Below, in pieces: positions 38,889 through 49,434 of a DNA stretch of 64,000 bases (position 1 is its first letter; the number at the start of each line of letters is the position of its first letter). Source of the DNA: Algorimicrobium algoritergicola (GTDB taxonomy: Bacteria > Bacteroidota > Bacteroidia > Flavobacteriales > Flavobacteriaceae); the NCBI RefSeq assembly GCF_008086165.1, contig NZ_VSKL01000001.1, positions 1 to 64,000 on the forward strand, given 5' to 3'. A program made the position numbers and the translations under genes. Below the pieces are notes generated by a model. That model saw only the letters and a list, made by a program, of their open reading frames with translations. It made no database searches and had not been told where the DNA came from.

Positions 38889-38971
38889 AATAGGAAATTA
38901 ATTGTACCGCGAAGATAACAAGAAAAATAGATTTTGACCTTGATGGGAATGATAAAAATTTCAAAAAGAAA

Positions 38972-39002
38972 ACCCGAAAGAACAAAGCTTGTTATTTCGG
39001 GT
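38972..39002 (-). terminator. terminator after ftsZ
   Basis: On the minus strand ACCCGAAA..TTTCGGGT (38995-39002 with 38972-38979) plus an inner AACAA/TTGTT forms a strong stem, followed by a T-rich run at 38971-38962. It separates ftsZ from yqeY, which thus may use its own promoter or read-through. Confidence 0.75.
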
Positions 39003-39038
39003 CTTCATGAAGTTCAAACACTAAACTTAACACTATTT

Positions 39039-41003
39039 TTAATCGACGTTATCATGTAAAAACGAATTGTTATTTCGTAGTTGCATGTCGTCATTATCAT
39101 CTAAACTGATACTGGTATTAGAAATATTAGAATCTGATGAATGTCTTGATTCGTCTAAATTTACACCTTGACGCTTATAAGCTGGTACACGCTCAATATC
39201 ATCAATTTTTGCACTATTAAACTTATAATTGAAGTTTTTCATTTTAAGCCTACGTTCTGCGGCACGCTCTTTTAGCATTTCAGAAATAGGCGTATGAATT
39301 GGATCAATTTCTTCACCCGTTACTGTTACTTCCGTCTGCTCAGCTTGTAGAGTTTTCTTCTCAAAAACAACTTCTGAATCTTCAATATCAAGTTCCTTTT
39401 TTTGCTTGGTTTCAACTTGGGTCTTGGTATTCATGCTGGATTCTGCTTCAATATAATCATCTAAAGCATAACGAACTTCACCATCTTTATTCGATTCCGT
39501 TACTGGAATTATTTCAACATGATCTGTAACGTCTATTTTTTTAATGTTCTCTTCCAGTTCATGCACTACCATATCATCTGCTTTATTTTCAATAGCCGAA
39601 TTACTAAATGGCATATCAAACGTTAAAGTGATTTGTTGCTCTTCTTCAGGCTCTTCAAAAACGGTTTCTGAAGTAACATCTGCAGCAGAAGGCGCATTGG
39701 TTATTACAAATTCATCCGAACTCACATCAGACAACACATCCTCATGAGTTACATTCATATTTCGGATAGCATCGGTTGTTTTAATCAATCCCGTTCCTTC
39801 ATCTTTTTTAGGTTCTGGCGACTTTAGAACTTCTAAATCCTCCAAATCCAAGGTGTGCTTAACCACTTTAGGCTCTACTTTTTTTTCAAAATCGATGCTC
39901 GGCATAATAATAGCCGGCTCGCGTTCTTTACGTGTTAAATCTTGCTCCATAGACTGCTCGTCTTCTAAAGCATGAATGACTTTTTTAATTTCCGTATTAG
40001 AAATTTCATCTTGTTGTTCAATGTCGAAACCCGTTGCAATAATAGTTACTGCAATAGATTCGCCCAAACTTTCATCCTCACCAACACCCATGATAATATT
40101 GGCACCATGTCCAGCCTCATCTTGAATATGATCATTAATTTCACCTATTTCATCAATTGTAATTTCTTGTATTCCAGATACTATTAGCAGCAATACATTT
40201 TTAGCACCTGTAATTTTATTGTCGTTTAATAATGGTGAATCCAAAGCTTTCCTAATAGCTTCTTTAGCACGATCTTGACCAGAAGATTTTGATGACCCCA
40301 TAATAGCAGTTCCACTATTACTTAAGACTGTTTTAGCATCACGTAAATCAATATTTTGTGTGTAGTGATGCGTAATAACTTCTGCAATACCACGTGCAGC
40401 AGTTGATAAGACTTCATCAGCTTTTGAAAAACCAGCTTTAAAGCCTAAATTCCCATAAACCTCACGCAGTTTATTATTGTTAATAACCACAAGCGAGTCA
40501 ACGACACTTCGTAATTTTTCAATACCAATTTGGGCTTGTTCATTTCTCATTTTACCCTCAAAATGGAAAGGCATGGTAACAATTCCAACGGTTAAAATAT
40601 CTAACTCTTTAGCCATTTTAGCTATAATTGGCGCGGCTCCTGTTCCAGTTCCACCACCCATTCCAGCGGTAATAAAAATCATTTTTGTATTGGTATCCAA
40701 CATACGTTGCAAGTCCTCAAAACTCTCAACGGCAGATTGCTCGCCTACATCAGGATTTGCACCTGCTCCTAAACCTTCGGTTAAGTTTAACCCTAACTGA
40801 ATTTTGTTTGGAACACCACTGTTTTGAAGGGCTTGCGCATCCGTATTACAAATCACAAAATCAACACCTTTAATCCCTTGTTGAAACATGTGATTAATGG
40901 CATTACTTCCGCCTCCTCCGACGCCTATTACTTTGATAACATTTGATTGATTTTTAGGTAAATCAAAAGAAATGTTTGTTTCGAATTCTTTGTTGCTGCT
41001 CAT
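39039..41003 (-). CDS. ftsZ: cell division protein FtsZ
   Basis: A 654-residue FtsZ. N-terminal GTPase domain: VIGVGGGGSNAINHM (25-39), GTP motif GGGTGTG (116-122), and T7 loop NIDLRD, all intact for polymerisation. Beyond about residue 330 the C-terminus is very long, acidic and low complexity with conserved pieces near the end (YKRQGVNLDE and LRNNNSFLHDNVD), typical of Flavobacteriaceae. The tail binds FtsA and membrane anchors. It follows ftsA with a 61-base gap and ends the core cluster; a terminator lies behind it. Confidence 0.98.
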   Translation of the reverse strand: MSSNKEFETNISFDLPKNQSNVIKVIGVGGGGSNAINHMFQQGIKGVDFVICNTDAQALQNSGVPNKIQLGLNLTEGLGAGANPDVGEQSAVESFEDLQRMLDTNTKMIFITAGMGGGTGTGAAPIIAKMAKELDILTVGIVTMPFHFEGKMRNEQAQIGIEKLRSVVDSLVVINNNKLREVYGNLGFKAGFSKADEVLSTAARGIAEVITHHYTQNIDLRDAKTVLSNSGTAIMGSSKSSGQDRAKEAIRKALDSPLLNDNKITGAKNVLLLIVSGIQEITIDEIGEINDHIQDEAGHGANIIMGVGEDESLGESIAVTIIATGFDIEQQDEISNTEIKKVIHALEDEQSMEQDLTRKEREPAIIMPSIDFEKKVEPKVVKHTLDLEDLEVLKSPEPKKDEGTGLIKTTDAIRNMNVTHEDVLSDVSSDEFVITNAPSAADVTSETVFEEPEEEQQITLTFDMPFSNSAIENKADDMVVHELEENIKKIDVTDHVEIIPVTESNKDGEVRYALDDYIEAESSMNTKTQVETKQKKELDIEDSEVVFEKKTLQAEQTEVTVTGEEIDPIHTPISEMLKERAAERRLKMKNFNYKFNSAKIDDIERVPAYKRQGVNLDESRHSSDSNISNTSISLDDNDDMQLRNNNSFLHDNVD

Positions 41004-41064
41004 GAATTTCGTTTTATATGTACTTAATTATTGTCTTATTTATTATTCTTTTCTTGTGGTTGCC

Positions 41065-42378
41065 TTACTCGGCATTGTCTAAAAAATCCTTTATACGTTC
41101 TGAAAATTTGTCCAGAAAAGACTTTTTTGGCGGTTTGGGCTGTTCCTCTATAGCTTCCTCTTCTTCCGCTTCTGGTTCATTTATAGATTCCTCATAAGCG
41201 ACTTCCATTTTTTTACGTTCTTGTCTTTTTAAGCCGTCCATGACTAATCCAACAGCTGTTGCATAAAGCGGACTAGTAACTTCATCATCACTATTACCAG
41301 CTAAATGCTCGTTTGGAAAACCAATTCGGGTATCCATACCGGTTATGTATTCTACCAACTGCTTTAAATGTTTTAGTTGTGCGCCACCACCTGTTAAAAC
41401 AATACCTGCAATTAGTTTTTTCTTTTGTTCTTCGTGACCGTAATTTTTAATCTCTACATAAACTTGCTCTACAATTTCCACAACACGTGCATGGATAATT
41501 TTAGATAAGTTTTTTAAAGTGATTTCTTTCGGTTCACGACCTCTTAATCCAGGAATAGAAACAATTTCATTTTCCTTATTTTCACCTGGCCACGCAGAAC
41601 CAAATTTTATTTTAAGCAATTCGGCTTGTTTCTCAATAATAGAACAACCCTCCTTAATATCTTCTGTAATAACATTACCTCCAAATGGAATAACAGCTGT
41701 ATGACGAATAATACCATCTCTAAAAATGGCTAAATCCGTTGTACCACCACCTATATCAATTAAAGCGACACCGGCTTCTTTTTCTTCCTGACTTAACACA
41801 GCATTTGCTGATGCTAAAGGCTCAAGAGTAATGCCATCCAGATTTAATCCTGCACTTTTAATACAACGACCGACGTTTCGGATAGATGATACTTGACCAA
41901 CTACTACATGGAAATTAGCTTCCAGCCTGCCACCATACATACCAACTGGCTCTTTAATTTCCGCCTGACCATCAACTTTATATTCTTGTGGCAAGACATG
42001 AATTATTTCTTCACCAGGAAGCATGACCAACTTATGTACTTGGTTAATCAGTTTTTCAATATCCTCATCGTTAATTACCAACTCCGAATTAGCACGCGTA
42101 ATATAATCGCTGTGTTGTAAACTACGAATATGCTGACCTGCAATACCAACCGTTACATTTTCAATTTTAACATCGCAAGCCGCTTCAGCTTCTTGAACTG
42201 CTAATTGAATAGATTGAATAGTTTGTGTGATATTATTTACCACACCACGATGCACACCCAAACTTTTAGATTTTCCAATACCTAAAATCTCTACTTTTCC
42301 ATATTCATTTTTACGACCAATCATAGCCACAATTTTTGTGGTTCCGATATCTAATCCTATTGCAATAGTTCCTTCCAT
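41065..42378 (-). CDS. ftsA: cell division protein FtsA
   Basis: A 437-residue actin-like ATPase that tethers FtsZ to the membrane. Phosphate 1 motif IGLDIGTTKIVAMIG (6-20) and the phosphate 2 motif VALIDIGGGTTDLAIF are intact, and the C-terminal amphipathic helix (FLDKFSERIKDFLDNAE) is the membrane anchor. The C-terminal linker is acidic (EEEEAIEEQPKPPKK). It starts 3 bases after ftsQ and is followed by ftsZ, with the usual division-gene order. Confidence 0.97.
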   Translation of the reverse strand: MEGTIAIGLDIGTTKIVAMIGRKNEYGKVEILGIGKSKSLGVHRGVVNNITQTIQSIQLAVQEAEAACDVKIENVTVGIAGQHIRSLQHSDYITRANSELVINDEDIEKLINQVHKLVMLPGEEIIHVLPQEYKVDGQAEIKEPVGMYGGRLEANFHVVVGQVSSIRNVGRCIKSAGLNLDGITLEPLASANAVLSQEEKEAGVALIDIGGGTTDLAIFRDGIIRHTAVIPFGGNVITEDIKEGCSIIEKQAELLKIKFGSAWPGENKENEIVSIPGLRGREPKEITLKNLSKIIHARVVEIVEQVYVEIKNYGHEEQKKKLIAGIVLTGGGAQLKHLKQLVEYITGMDTRIGFPNEHLAGNSDDEVTSPLYATAVGLVMDGLKRQERKKMEVAYEESINEPEAEEEEAIEEQPKPPKKSFLDKFSERIKDFLDNAE

Positions 42379-42381
42379 GAT

Positions 42382-43101
42382 TTAAGATTTAGTGCACACT
42401 ACTTGGCTATCAAACTGCAGATTCACCTTACTGTAATTATTCAATATCTTTTCTTTAAATGCCTTTTTATAAAAGACTTTTAAATTATTTATTTTCTTAT
42501 CTAATTTTTCTAAACCGCCAACATATACTTCAAAAGAGCATTGTCTTAACCGCAGTGATATACTTTTGTCTTTATGCTGATGAATGCTCGTGACATGTTT
42601 TCTTAAAAACGCATCATCTTTAACTTTCATTGCCATTTCATACACGTTTTGAAGGTCATTTTTTGACACATCTCCCGTAACAAGTGGTACTCTAGCTGTA
42701 TAATTTGTTGATAACGGCATGTAATTACCATCATCATCAATATAAAAAGACACCGAATGTTCAACTCGGGCTATCGGTTTTTTTTGTTCTACATCAGCAA
42801 CTAAACGTCCGTTAATATCAACGAATACTTGGGCTGACTTAATCATTGGATTAGAATTCAGGGCAGATTCCAATAAATTCAAATCTATGGTTTCTTTAGG
42901 CACATTTTTAGCACCTCCTTGATTTACTATTAACAATTTACTAACAGTTTCATGTGTAATAAACAAGTTATCCTCTCCATTGAAATTAATTTCAGGACTA
43001 CTCACCAAACGTTTGTCATTTTTCTTGGAAGAAAATGCAAACAAACCAACGACTAGCACTAGTAGAAAGAACATTTTTATGTAGTTCCAATTAATTTTCA
43101 T
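42382..43101 (-). CDS. ftsQ: cell division protein FtsQ
   Basis: A 239-residue FtsQ/DivIB-type protein. One membrane helix (MFFLLVLVVGLFAFS, residues 10-24) near the N-terminus is followed by a POTRA-like domain (LFITHETVSKLLIVNQ) and a beta domain (DINGRLVADVEQKKPIARVEHS, SFYIDDDGNYMPLS). It links FtsA/FtsZ side to the septal wall machinery in the periplasm. It overlaps the murC end by 11 bases, so expression is coupled to wall synthesis. Confidence 0.9.
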   Translation of the reverse strand: MKINWNYIKMFFLLVLVVGLFAFSSKKNDKRLVSSPEINFNGEDNLFITHETVSKLLIVNQGGAKNVPKETIDLNLLESALNSNPMIKSAQVFVDINGRLVADVEQKKPIARVEHSVSFYIDDDGNYMPLSTNYTARVPLVTGDVSKNDLQNVYEMAMKVKDDAFLRKHVTSIHQHKDKSISLRLRQCSFEVYVGGLEKLDKKINNLKVFYKKAFKEKILNNYSKVNLQFDSQVVCTKS

Positions 43102-44443
43102 GGCTCAAAGCTTGTTTTATATGTTTCACTTGTTCGCCAATATCGCCAGCACCAATTGTTAAAATAACATCGGCTTGACTTGCTTTTACCTTGTTAATTA
43201 TATCAGATTTTGAAATGAGTAGTTTATTCTCATTCGTCATTTTTTCTAATAACCACGATGACGTAACACCTTCAATTGGTACTTCACGTGCTGGATAAAT
43301 ATCCAACAACATCACCTCATCAAATTGTGATAGACTTTCTGCAAAATCATCAGCAAAATCACGTGTTCTACTAAATAAATGGGGTTGAAAAATAGCCAAA
43401 ACCTGTTTTCCAGGATACATTTCCCGAACCGCCTGATGTACGGCATTTATTTCTTGTGGATGATGCGCATAGTCATCTATATACACCAAATCATCCTGTT
43501 TTATATGATATGAAAATCTGCGTTTTACACCTTTGTAAGATGCTAAAGCCTGGATGATCTGTTGGTGAGGGCAACCGTATTCTACAGCCATCGCCAAGGC
43601 TATTAGTGCATTAGACAAATTGTGTCTACCAGGCAGGTTAAATTCTAAATTTTCAAGTATCGTTTTTGGTGTTTTTACATCAAAAATATAAGCACCGTTT
43701 TCAATTTTTATATTTTGAACGGAATAATCCGAATCATCTTCAATACCATAAGTAAGTCCTGAAATTGGCAAGCCATTTTTCACAAATAAAATTCCACCTT
43801 CCTTTAATTTATGAGCAAAATCGTGAAAGGATTTTTCCAATTCTGAAGCATCACCATAAATATCCAAATGATCCGCATCCATGGATGTGATACACGCTAT
43901 ATTTGGTGAGAGCGTTAAAAACGATCTATCAAATTCATCAGCTTCCACTACGGTAACTTCTGTTCCGTTTAAGATTAGATTCGAATTATAATTTTCACTA
44001 ATTCCACCTAAAAAAGCTGTTACAGGAACATCACATACTTTCATGATGTGACCTAAAATACTAGTGGTTGTTGTTTTTCCGTGTGTTCCAGCGACTGCCA
44101 AACAAAAGGTGTTTTCTGTAATTAAACCCAATATTTGAGAACGTTTCAAAACCCGATATCCACTATTATTAAAATAAACCAGTTCTTTATGACTTTTTGG
44201 AACTGCAGGTGTGTAAACAACTAATGTATTGGTGCTATTCAGTAAATAATCTTCTAAATTAGCAACTGTATCTTCAAAATGAATAGGAATACCCAAATCA
44301 ACTAACGCTTCAGTAATTTCTGAAGATGTTTTATCATAACCAGAAACACGCTTCCCATTCGCATGAAAATATCTGGCGAGCGCACTCATTCCGATACCTC
44401 CAATACCAATAAAATAAACGTTTTTTATAGAATCTAGATTCAT
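43091..44443 (-). CDS. murC: UDP-N-acetylmuramate--L-alanine ligase MurC
   Basis: A 450-residue cytoplasmic ligase adding L-Ala to UDP-MurNAc. N-terminal GIGGIGMSALARYF (about 13-26) binds the nucleotide sugar; ATP loop GTHGKTT (119-125); catalytic VEADEFDRSF; and the C-terminal ACADDYAHHP-type motif IDDYAHHPQEI are intact. It overlaps the murG end by one base. This is the first step of the stem-peptide synthesis encoded by this cluster. Confidence 0.97.
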   Translation of the reverse strand: MNLDSIKNVYFIGIGGIGMSALARYFHANGKRVSGYDKTSSEITEALVDLGIPIHFEDTVANLEDYLLNSTNTLVVYTPAVPKSHKELVYFNNSGYRVLKRSQILGLITENTFCLAVAGTHGKTTTTSILGHIMKVCDVPVTAFLGGISENYNSNLILNGTEVTVVEADEFDRSFLTLSPNIACITSMDADHLDIYGDASELEKSFHDFAHKLKEGGILFVKNGLPISGLTYGIEDDSDYSVQNIKIENGAYIFDVKTPKTILENLEFNLPGRHNLSNALIALAMAVEYGCPHQQIIQALASYKGVKRRFSYHIKQDDLVYIDDYAHHPQEINAVHQAVREMYPGKQVLAIFQPHLFSRTRDFADDFAESLSQFDEVMLLDIYPAREVPIEGVTSSWLLEKMTNENKLLISKSDIINKVKASQADVILTIGAGDIGEQVKHIKQALSHEN

Positions 44444-45555
44444 TAATTAGATTTGTTTAATAATTTTTCTACTTCATCTGCAATTTGCTTAGTGGCATCT
44501 ACCATAGCCAACTTTTTAATATTAGCACCCAAAAGTGCTTGCTTTTCTGGCGCAATAATGAGTTGGGTAAATTTATTTTGAAAGTCTACTTCCAAATCAT
44601 TTTCTGTTATAAGAATAGCTGCATCTTCATCTACAATAGATTGCGCATTTTTTGCCTGGTGATCTTCGGCTACATTTGGTGATGGTATAAAAATAACGGG
44701 CTTCCCTACAATACATAATTCCGAAACAGAAATAGCTCCTGCCCGTGAAATAATAATATCTGCTGCAGCATAAGCACAAGCCATATCGTTTATAAACGCA
44801 TGAACCTGAATATTTTTGGTATTACCGTAAATTTTATATTTCTCATAATACAATTTACCACACTGCCAAATGACTTGAATATTGTGTGTTAACAAGAAGT
44901 CAAGTTCCTTTTCAATCAATTCATTAATCCGTCTAGCTCCTAAACTTCCACCTAAAACTAAAATGGTTTTCCTTTCTTTTTCTAACGAAAACATCTCGAA
45001 GGCATCATCACGCTTTTCAGCAATATGCAACAAGTCTGCTCGCACCGGATTTCCCGTTTTTATGATTTTATCTTTAGGAAAAAACCGCTCTAACCCATCA
45101 TAAGCCACACAAATTTTATCAGCTTTTTTAGCCAATAACTTATTGGTTATTCCTGGGTATGAATTTTGTTCTTGAATTAAACTAGGAACGCCTTTTGATG
45201 TGGCAATCTGCAATAAAGGACCACTAGCAAAACCACCAGTTCCGATTACCACGTCTGGCTTGAAATCGGTAATTATTTGGCGTGATTTCCATAAACTACT
45301 CATCAGTTTGAAAGGAAAGCTTAAATTCTTTAAAGTAAATTCTCGTTGGATTCCAGAAATCCACAAGCCTATAATTTTATAGCCAGCTTGTGGCACCTTA
45401 TCCATTTCCATACGGTCTTTTGCACCTACAAATAAAAATTCAGCATTTGGAAAACGCGACTTCAATTCGTTAGCAATAGCGACAGCTGGATAAATATGTC
45501 CACCCGTACCACCTCCTGAAAGAATTATTTTATATGTCTTATTAGTATTTGTCAC
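44443..45555 (-). CDS. murG: UDP-GlcNAc transferase MurG
   Basis: A 370-residue peripheral membrane glycosyltransferase that makes lipid II from lipid [12 protein letters not shown] (14-24) is the N-terminal sugar-binding loop; the second GLY-rich part [10 protein letters not shown] and the acceptor motif [26 protein letters not shown]-type stretch with the UDP-GlcNAc binding sequence are intact. It is followed by murC with one base overlap and follows ftsW by 22 bases. Confidence 0.97.
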   Translation of the reverse strand: MTNTNKTYKIILSGGGTGGHIYPAVAIANELKSRFPNAEFLFVGAKDRMEMDKVPQAGYKIIGLWISGIQREFTLKNLSFPFKLMSSLWKSRQIITDFKPDVVIGTGGFASGPLLQIATSKGVPSLIQEQNSYPGITNKLLAKKADKICVAYDGLERFFPKDKIIKTGNPVRADLLHIAEKRDDAFEMFSLEKERKTILVLGGSLGARRINELIEKELDFLLTHNIQVIWQCGKLYYEKYKIYGNTKNIQVHAFINDMACAYAAADIIISRAGAISVSELCIVGKPVIFIPSPNVAEDHQAKNAQSIVDEDAAILITENDLEVDFQNKFTQLIIAPEKQALLGANIKKLAMVDATKQIADEVEKLLNKSN

Positions 45556-45577
45556 AACTATGTGTAATTTCTTCTTA

Positions 45578-46771
45578 TTAAAGTGTTTCCGTTAAAATAT
45601 CCAAAGGACTCTCTTCGTGTTGTTCACTATTCACTATTTCTTCTCGTTTTGCACTGACGCTTAATATAATTCCAAGTGCCAAGCAGGTCATCCAAATAGA
45701 TGTTCCACCACTACTTATTAACGGCAACGTTTGTCCGGTAACTGGAAATAATTGCACAGCAACAGCCATGTTTATTAAAGCCTGAAAAACAATAGGCAAA
45801 CCAACACCTAAAGCCACTAATTTTCCAAATATGGTTTCCGATTTTTGAGAAACGATAACGATCCTGAATAATAAAGCCAAATACAAAAACAACACGGAGA
45901 AACCACCGATTAATCCGTACTCCTCAACAATGATGGCGAAAATAAAATCGGATGACGACTGCGGTAAAAAGTTTTTCTGATAACTCTTTCCGGGCCCAAC
46001 ACCCTTTACGCCTCCTGTTGCAATGGCTATCTTCGCTTTTTCTATTTGATAATCTTCTTCTGTTATGGCATCATCTGAAAAACTTTCCACACGACTCATC
46101 CATGTATCCACACGGTTTGGCATAGCATCTGGAAAGGCTTTTGCCGTTAACACAAAAAGCGTTAATGTTACGATACCTAAACCAATAATAACACCCAAAT
46201 ACCGAACAGGATAGCCACCCAAAAACACAAGGATTACAACCATACAAAACATAATAGCAGCCGTTGAAAAGTTGGCCGGCAAAATTAGTGCTAGCACAAA
46301 AAACACAGGCGTCCATAGTGGCAAAATAGATTCCTTAAAGGTGATTACTCTGTCTTTAATTTTAGCCATATAGTGCGCCACATACACCATGAGCACCACA
46401 AAGGCAAAGGTGGATGTCTGAAACGACATACCCACCACAGGTATTTGAATCCAACGACTCGTGTTGGTTCCCGAACTTGATGACCCTTGCATAAGCGTTA
46501 ATACCAGCAACATTAAAACCACCGGCAACAGCAATATGGAAATAGCTCGAAAATACTTGTAGGGCATTTTATGAACTATAAAAACAATTAAAAACCCTAA
46601 CACCAAATGCATAATGTGACCAAAAAATATGGAGAACGTCCCTTTTCCAGCACCATTGTACGCTAAATTACTAGCCGCACTATAAACTGGTAAAAAGGAA
46701 AATATAGCCAACAGCGCAACTATTGCCCAAAGATATTTATCGCCTTTTATGTTTTTAATTATTGGATGCAC
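45578..46771 (-). CDS. ftsW: septal peptidoglycan polymerase FtsW
   Basis: A 397-residue SEDS-family protein with about ten membrane helices. Conserved SEDS features are visible: [26 protein letters not shown], and the C-terminal [26 protein letters not shown]. It polymerises lipid II together with FtsI (50895-52901). It sits between murD and murG, as in other Bacteroidetes clusters; the 66-base gap to murD may hold nothing special. Confidence 0.95.
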   Translation of the reverse strand: MHPIIKNIKGDKYLWAIVALLAIFSFLPVYSAASNLAYNGAGKGTFSIFFGHIMHLVLGFLIVFIVHKMPYKYFRAISILLLPVVLMLLVLTLMQGSSSSGTNTSRWIQIPVVGMSFQTSTFAFVVLMVYVAHYMAKIKDRVITFKESILPLWTPVFFVLALILPANFSTAAIMFCMVVILVFLGGYPVRYLGVIIGLGIVTLTLFVLTAKAFPDAMPNRVDTWMSRVESFSDDAITEEDYQIEKAKIAIATGGVKGVGPGKSYQKNFLPQSSSDFIFAIIVEEYGLIGGFSVLFLYLALLFRIVIVSQKSETIFGKLVALGVGLPIVFQALINMAVAVQLFPVTGQTLPLISSGGTSIWMTCLALGIILSVSAKREEIVNSEQHEESPLDILTETL

Positions 46772-46837
46772 TTGTTTTCTTTGTTATCTCTGTTATCTTT
46801 TAATCACTTTTCAATATGCTAAATGATATTTCTATTT

Positions 46838-48169
46838 TTATAAGTTTCTTACTGAATCTTTAAATTGACGACCTCGATCTTCATAATTCTCGAATAAATC
46901 GAAACTTGCACAAGCTGGAGATAGCAACACATTATCACCTGATTCTGCAATTTTATAAGCAATTTTAACTGCTTCACTCATGTATTGGGTTTCTACAATA
47001 ATATCAACCATAGATTCAAAATTTTCAAACAATTTCTTATTATCAACACCCAAACAAATAATAGCTTTCACTTTTTCATTGATAAATGGAAACAACTCTT
47101 GATAATCATTTCCTTTATCTTGTCCGCCAACAATCCAAACGGTTGGTGCGTTCATGCTTTCTAAAGCATAATAAGTAGCATTAACGTTGGTGGCTTTGGA
47201 ATCGTTGATGTAATTCACTTTATTAATTTTCAAAACCTGCTCTAAGCGATGCTCGACACCATGAAAATTCTCTAAACTTTCACGAATAGTTTGTTTTCTT
47301 ATTTTTAGTAAGTGCGCAACGGTAGACGCTGCCATAGCGTTCTTAATATTGTGTTTTCCTTGTAATGCTATATCCTTTGTTGGCATAATTATTTGATTGT
47401 TATCTATTGTTATTTTTAGTGTCTCTTTTTCTAAATACGCACCATTTTCTATAATTTTCGTTAATGAAAACGGCAATAATGTTGATTGAACTGGGTGTTT
47501 TTCTAGCCAATTAGTGATGACCTCATCATCGGCATCATAAATCAAATAATCATCAGATGTTTGATTCATAGCAATTCTAAATTTTGAGGCGATATAATTA
47601 TCAAATTTATAATCATACCGATCCAAATGATCTGGTGTTATGTTTAGCAAAACAGCAATGTGTGGTTTAAAATGAACACAGTTATCTAATTGAAAACTGC
47701 TAATTTCTAGCACATAGTTTGGGAAATTATTTTCCAAAACCTGCTTTGCAAAACTGTCGCCAATATTTCCGGCTAAACCAACTTCCAATTCTTGTTTTAA
47801 CACGTGATATGTTAATGAAGCGGTTGTAGTTTTTCCATTACTTCCAGTTATTCCAACCAGGGTTGCTTGTGTGTATTGCGATGCAAATTCAATTTCAGAA
47901 ATCACTGAAATATCTTTCGCTTTAAGTTGCTTTACAATTGAAACCGTATCTGGAATTCCAGGGCTTTTTACGACTAAATCAGCATTTAAAACTTGTAATT
48001 CTGTATGCTGTTCAGACTCCCATTCAATCTCATTATGTTTAAGAACGTTTATATATTTCTCTTTAATTTTTCCTTTATCTGAAACAAAAACTTCAAAGCC
48101 TTTTGCTTTTCCTAAAAGTGCTGCTCCTACACCACTTTCTCCTCCTCCTAATACGACTAATCGTTTCAT
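46838..48169 (-). CDS. murD: UDP-MurNAc-L-Ala--D-glutamate ligase MurD
   Basis: A 443-residue Mur ligase. N-terminal LGGGESGVGAALLGKAKG (7-24), P-loop GSNGKTT (109-115), the SSFQLD motif in the centre, and the C-terminal NDSKATNVNATYYALES region are complete. It adds D-Glu to the growing peptide. Spaced 22 bases after mraY; a short A/T-rich gap precedes ftsW. Confidence 0.97.
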   Translation of the reverse strand: MKRLVVLGGGESGVGAALLGKAKGFEVFVSDKGKIKEKYINVLKHNEIEWESEQHTELQVLNADLVVKSPGIPDTVSIVKQLKAKDISVISEIEFASQYTQATLVGITGSNGKTTTASLTYHVLKQELEVGLAGNIGDSFAKQVLENNFPNYVLEISSFQLDNCVHFKPHIAVLLNITPDHLDRYDYKFDNYIASKFRIAMNQTSDDYLIYDADDEVITNWLEKHPVQSTLLPFSLTKIIENGAYLEKETLKITIDNNQIIMPTKDIALQGKHNIKNAMAASTVAHLLKIRKQTIRESLENFHGVEHRLEQVLKINKVNYINDSKATNVNATYYALESMNAPTVWIVGGQDKGNDYQELFPFINEKVKAIICLGVDNKKLFENFESMVDIIVETQYMSEAVKIAYKIAESGDNVLLSPACASFDLFENYEDRGRQFKDSVRNL

Positions 48170-48191
48170 TCTAAATCAGGGCTTTTATTTG

Positions 48192-49433
48192 CTATCTAAT
48201 TTTCAGGGTTACAATGGAAATAATAGCCAGTAAAATGCCAATAATCCAAAAACGGGTAACTATCTTGCTTTCATGATAACCTGATTTTTGATAGTGATGG
48301 TGTAAAGGCGCCATTTTAAAAACTCGCCTACCCTCACCATATTTTTTCTTGGTATATTTAAACCAACTAACCTGCATGACAACTGATAAATTTTCAGCCA
48401 AGAAAATTCCACATAACACAGGAATTAACCATTCTTTTCTAACAGCAATGGCTATAACCGCTATAATTCCACCTATTGTTAAACTGCCTGTGTCTCCCAT
48501 AAACACTTGAGCTGGATAAGCATTGTACCAAAGAAACCCAATTAGCGCACCAACAAAAGCGGCTATATAAATGGTAATTTCCTCAACACGCGGTATGTAC
48601 ATAATGTTCAAATAATCCGAGAACACTATGTTACCAGAAACCCAAGCAAAAATGCCGAGTGTTAATACTATAATTGCCGAAGTTCCGGCTGCCAAACCAT
48701 CAATACCATCGGTAAGGTTAGCACCATTAGAAACAGCCGTTATAATAAAAATGGTTACTAGAATAAAAATAATCCAAGCATACTTTGCCAAATCCGGGCT
48801 AATCCATGTGATTAAATCGGCATAATCGAATTCATTTTCTTTGACGAATGGAATGGTTGTTTTTGTTGATTTCTCTTCTAATTGAAACAGTTTTGACGAT
48901 TCTACTTTTGGATTAGCAGCCAATATTTCCTGCTGTTGTTCTTGCGGTAATTTCTCTTTTAAGGTTACATCTGGATGGAAATATAATGTGGCTCCCACAA
49001 TAATCCCCAAACCAATTTGACCCAGCACTTTAAATCGACCTTTTAATCCTTCTTTGTCATTTTTAAATTTCTTGATATAATCATCAATAAACCCAATAGT
49101 ACCCATCCAAAGTGTGGTAATAACTAATAGAATGATATAGATGTTTTCTAATTTCGCAAATAATAAAACAGGAATTAATGTTGCTAGTATGATAATAATT
49201 CCACCCATAGTTGGCGTTCCAGCCTTTTCTACTTGCCCATCCAAACCTAAATCGCGAATGGTTTCACCTACTTGCTGTTTTTGAAGAAAGCGAATAATTC
49301 GTCTCCCAAAAATTGTGGATATCAACAAGGATAATATAATAGTCACAGCCGCTCTAAAGGTTAAGAAACCGAATAAAGCAGATCCCGGAAAATCATAATA
49401 TTTGTCTAAATATTCAAATAGGTAATACAGCAT
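48192..49433 (-). CDS. mraY: phospho-MurNAc-pentapeptide translocase MraY
   Basis: A 413-residue multi-pass enzyme. Markers: [51 protein letters not shown] and the C-terminal [20 protein letters not shown]. It is longer than E. coli MraY (360) because of an insert of about 55 residues after [10 protein letters not shown], a common Bacteroidetes feature. It makes lipid I from the pentapeptide precursor. Next to murE with one base. Confidence 0.97.
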   Translation of the reverse strand: MLYYLFEYLDKYYDFPGSALFGFLTFRAAVTIILSLLISTIFGRRIIRFLQKQQVGETIRDLGLDGQVEKAGTPTMGGIIIILATLIPVLLFAKLENIYIILLVITTLWMGTIGFIDDYIKKFKNDKEGLKGRFKVLGQIGLGIIVGATLYFHPDVTLKEKLPQEQQQEILAANPKVESSKLFQLEEKSTKTTIPFVKENEFDYADLITWISPDLAKYAWIIFILVTIFIITAVSNGANLTDGIDGLAAGTSAIIVLTLGIFAWVSGNIVFSDYLNIMYIPRVEEITIYIAAFVGALIGFLWYNAYPAQVFMGDTGSLTIGGIIAVIAIAVRKEWLIPVLCGIFLAENLSVVMQVSWFKYTKKKYGEGRRVFKMAPLHHHYQKSGYHESKIVTRFWIIGILLAIISIVTLKIR

Positions 49434-49434
49434 A

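Noticed and set aside
39544-39747. Open frame opposite the FtsZ tail
   Set aside because: It lies in the low-complexity acidic linker of FtsZ on the other strand and has no start signal or family likeness.
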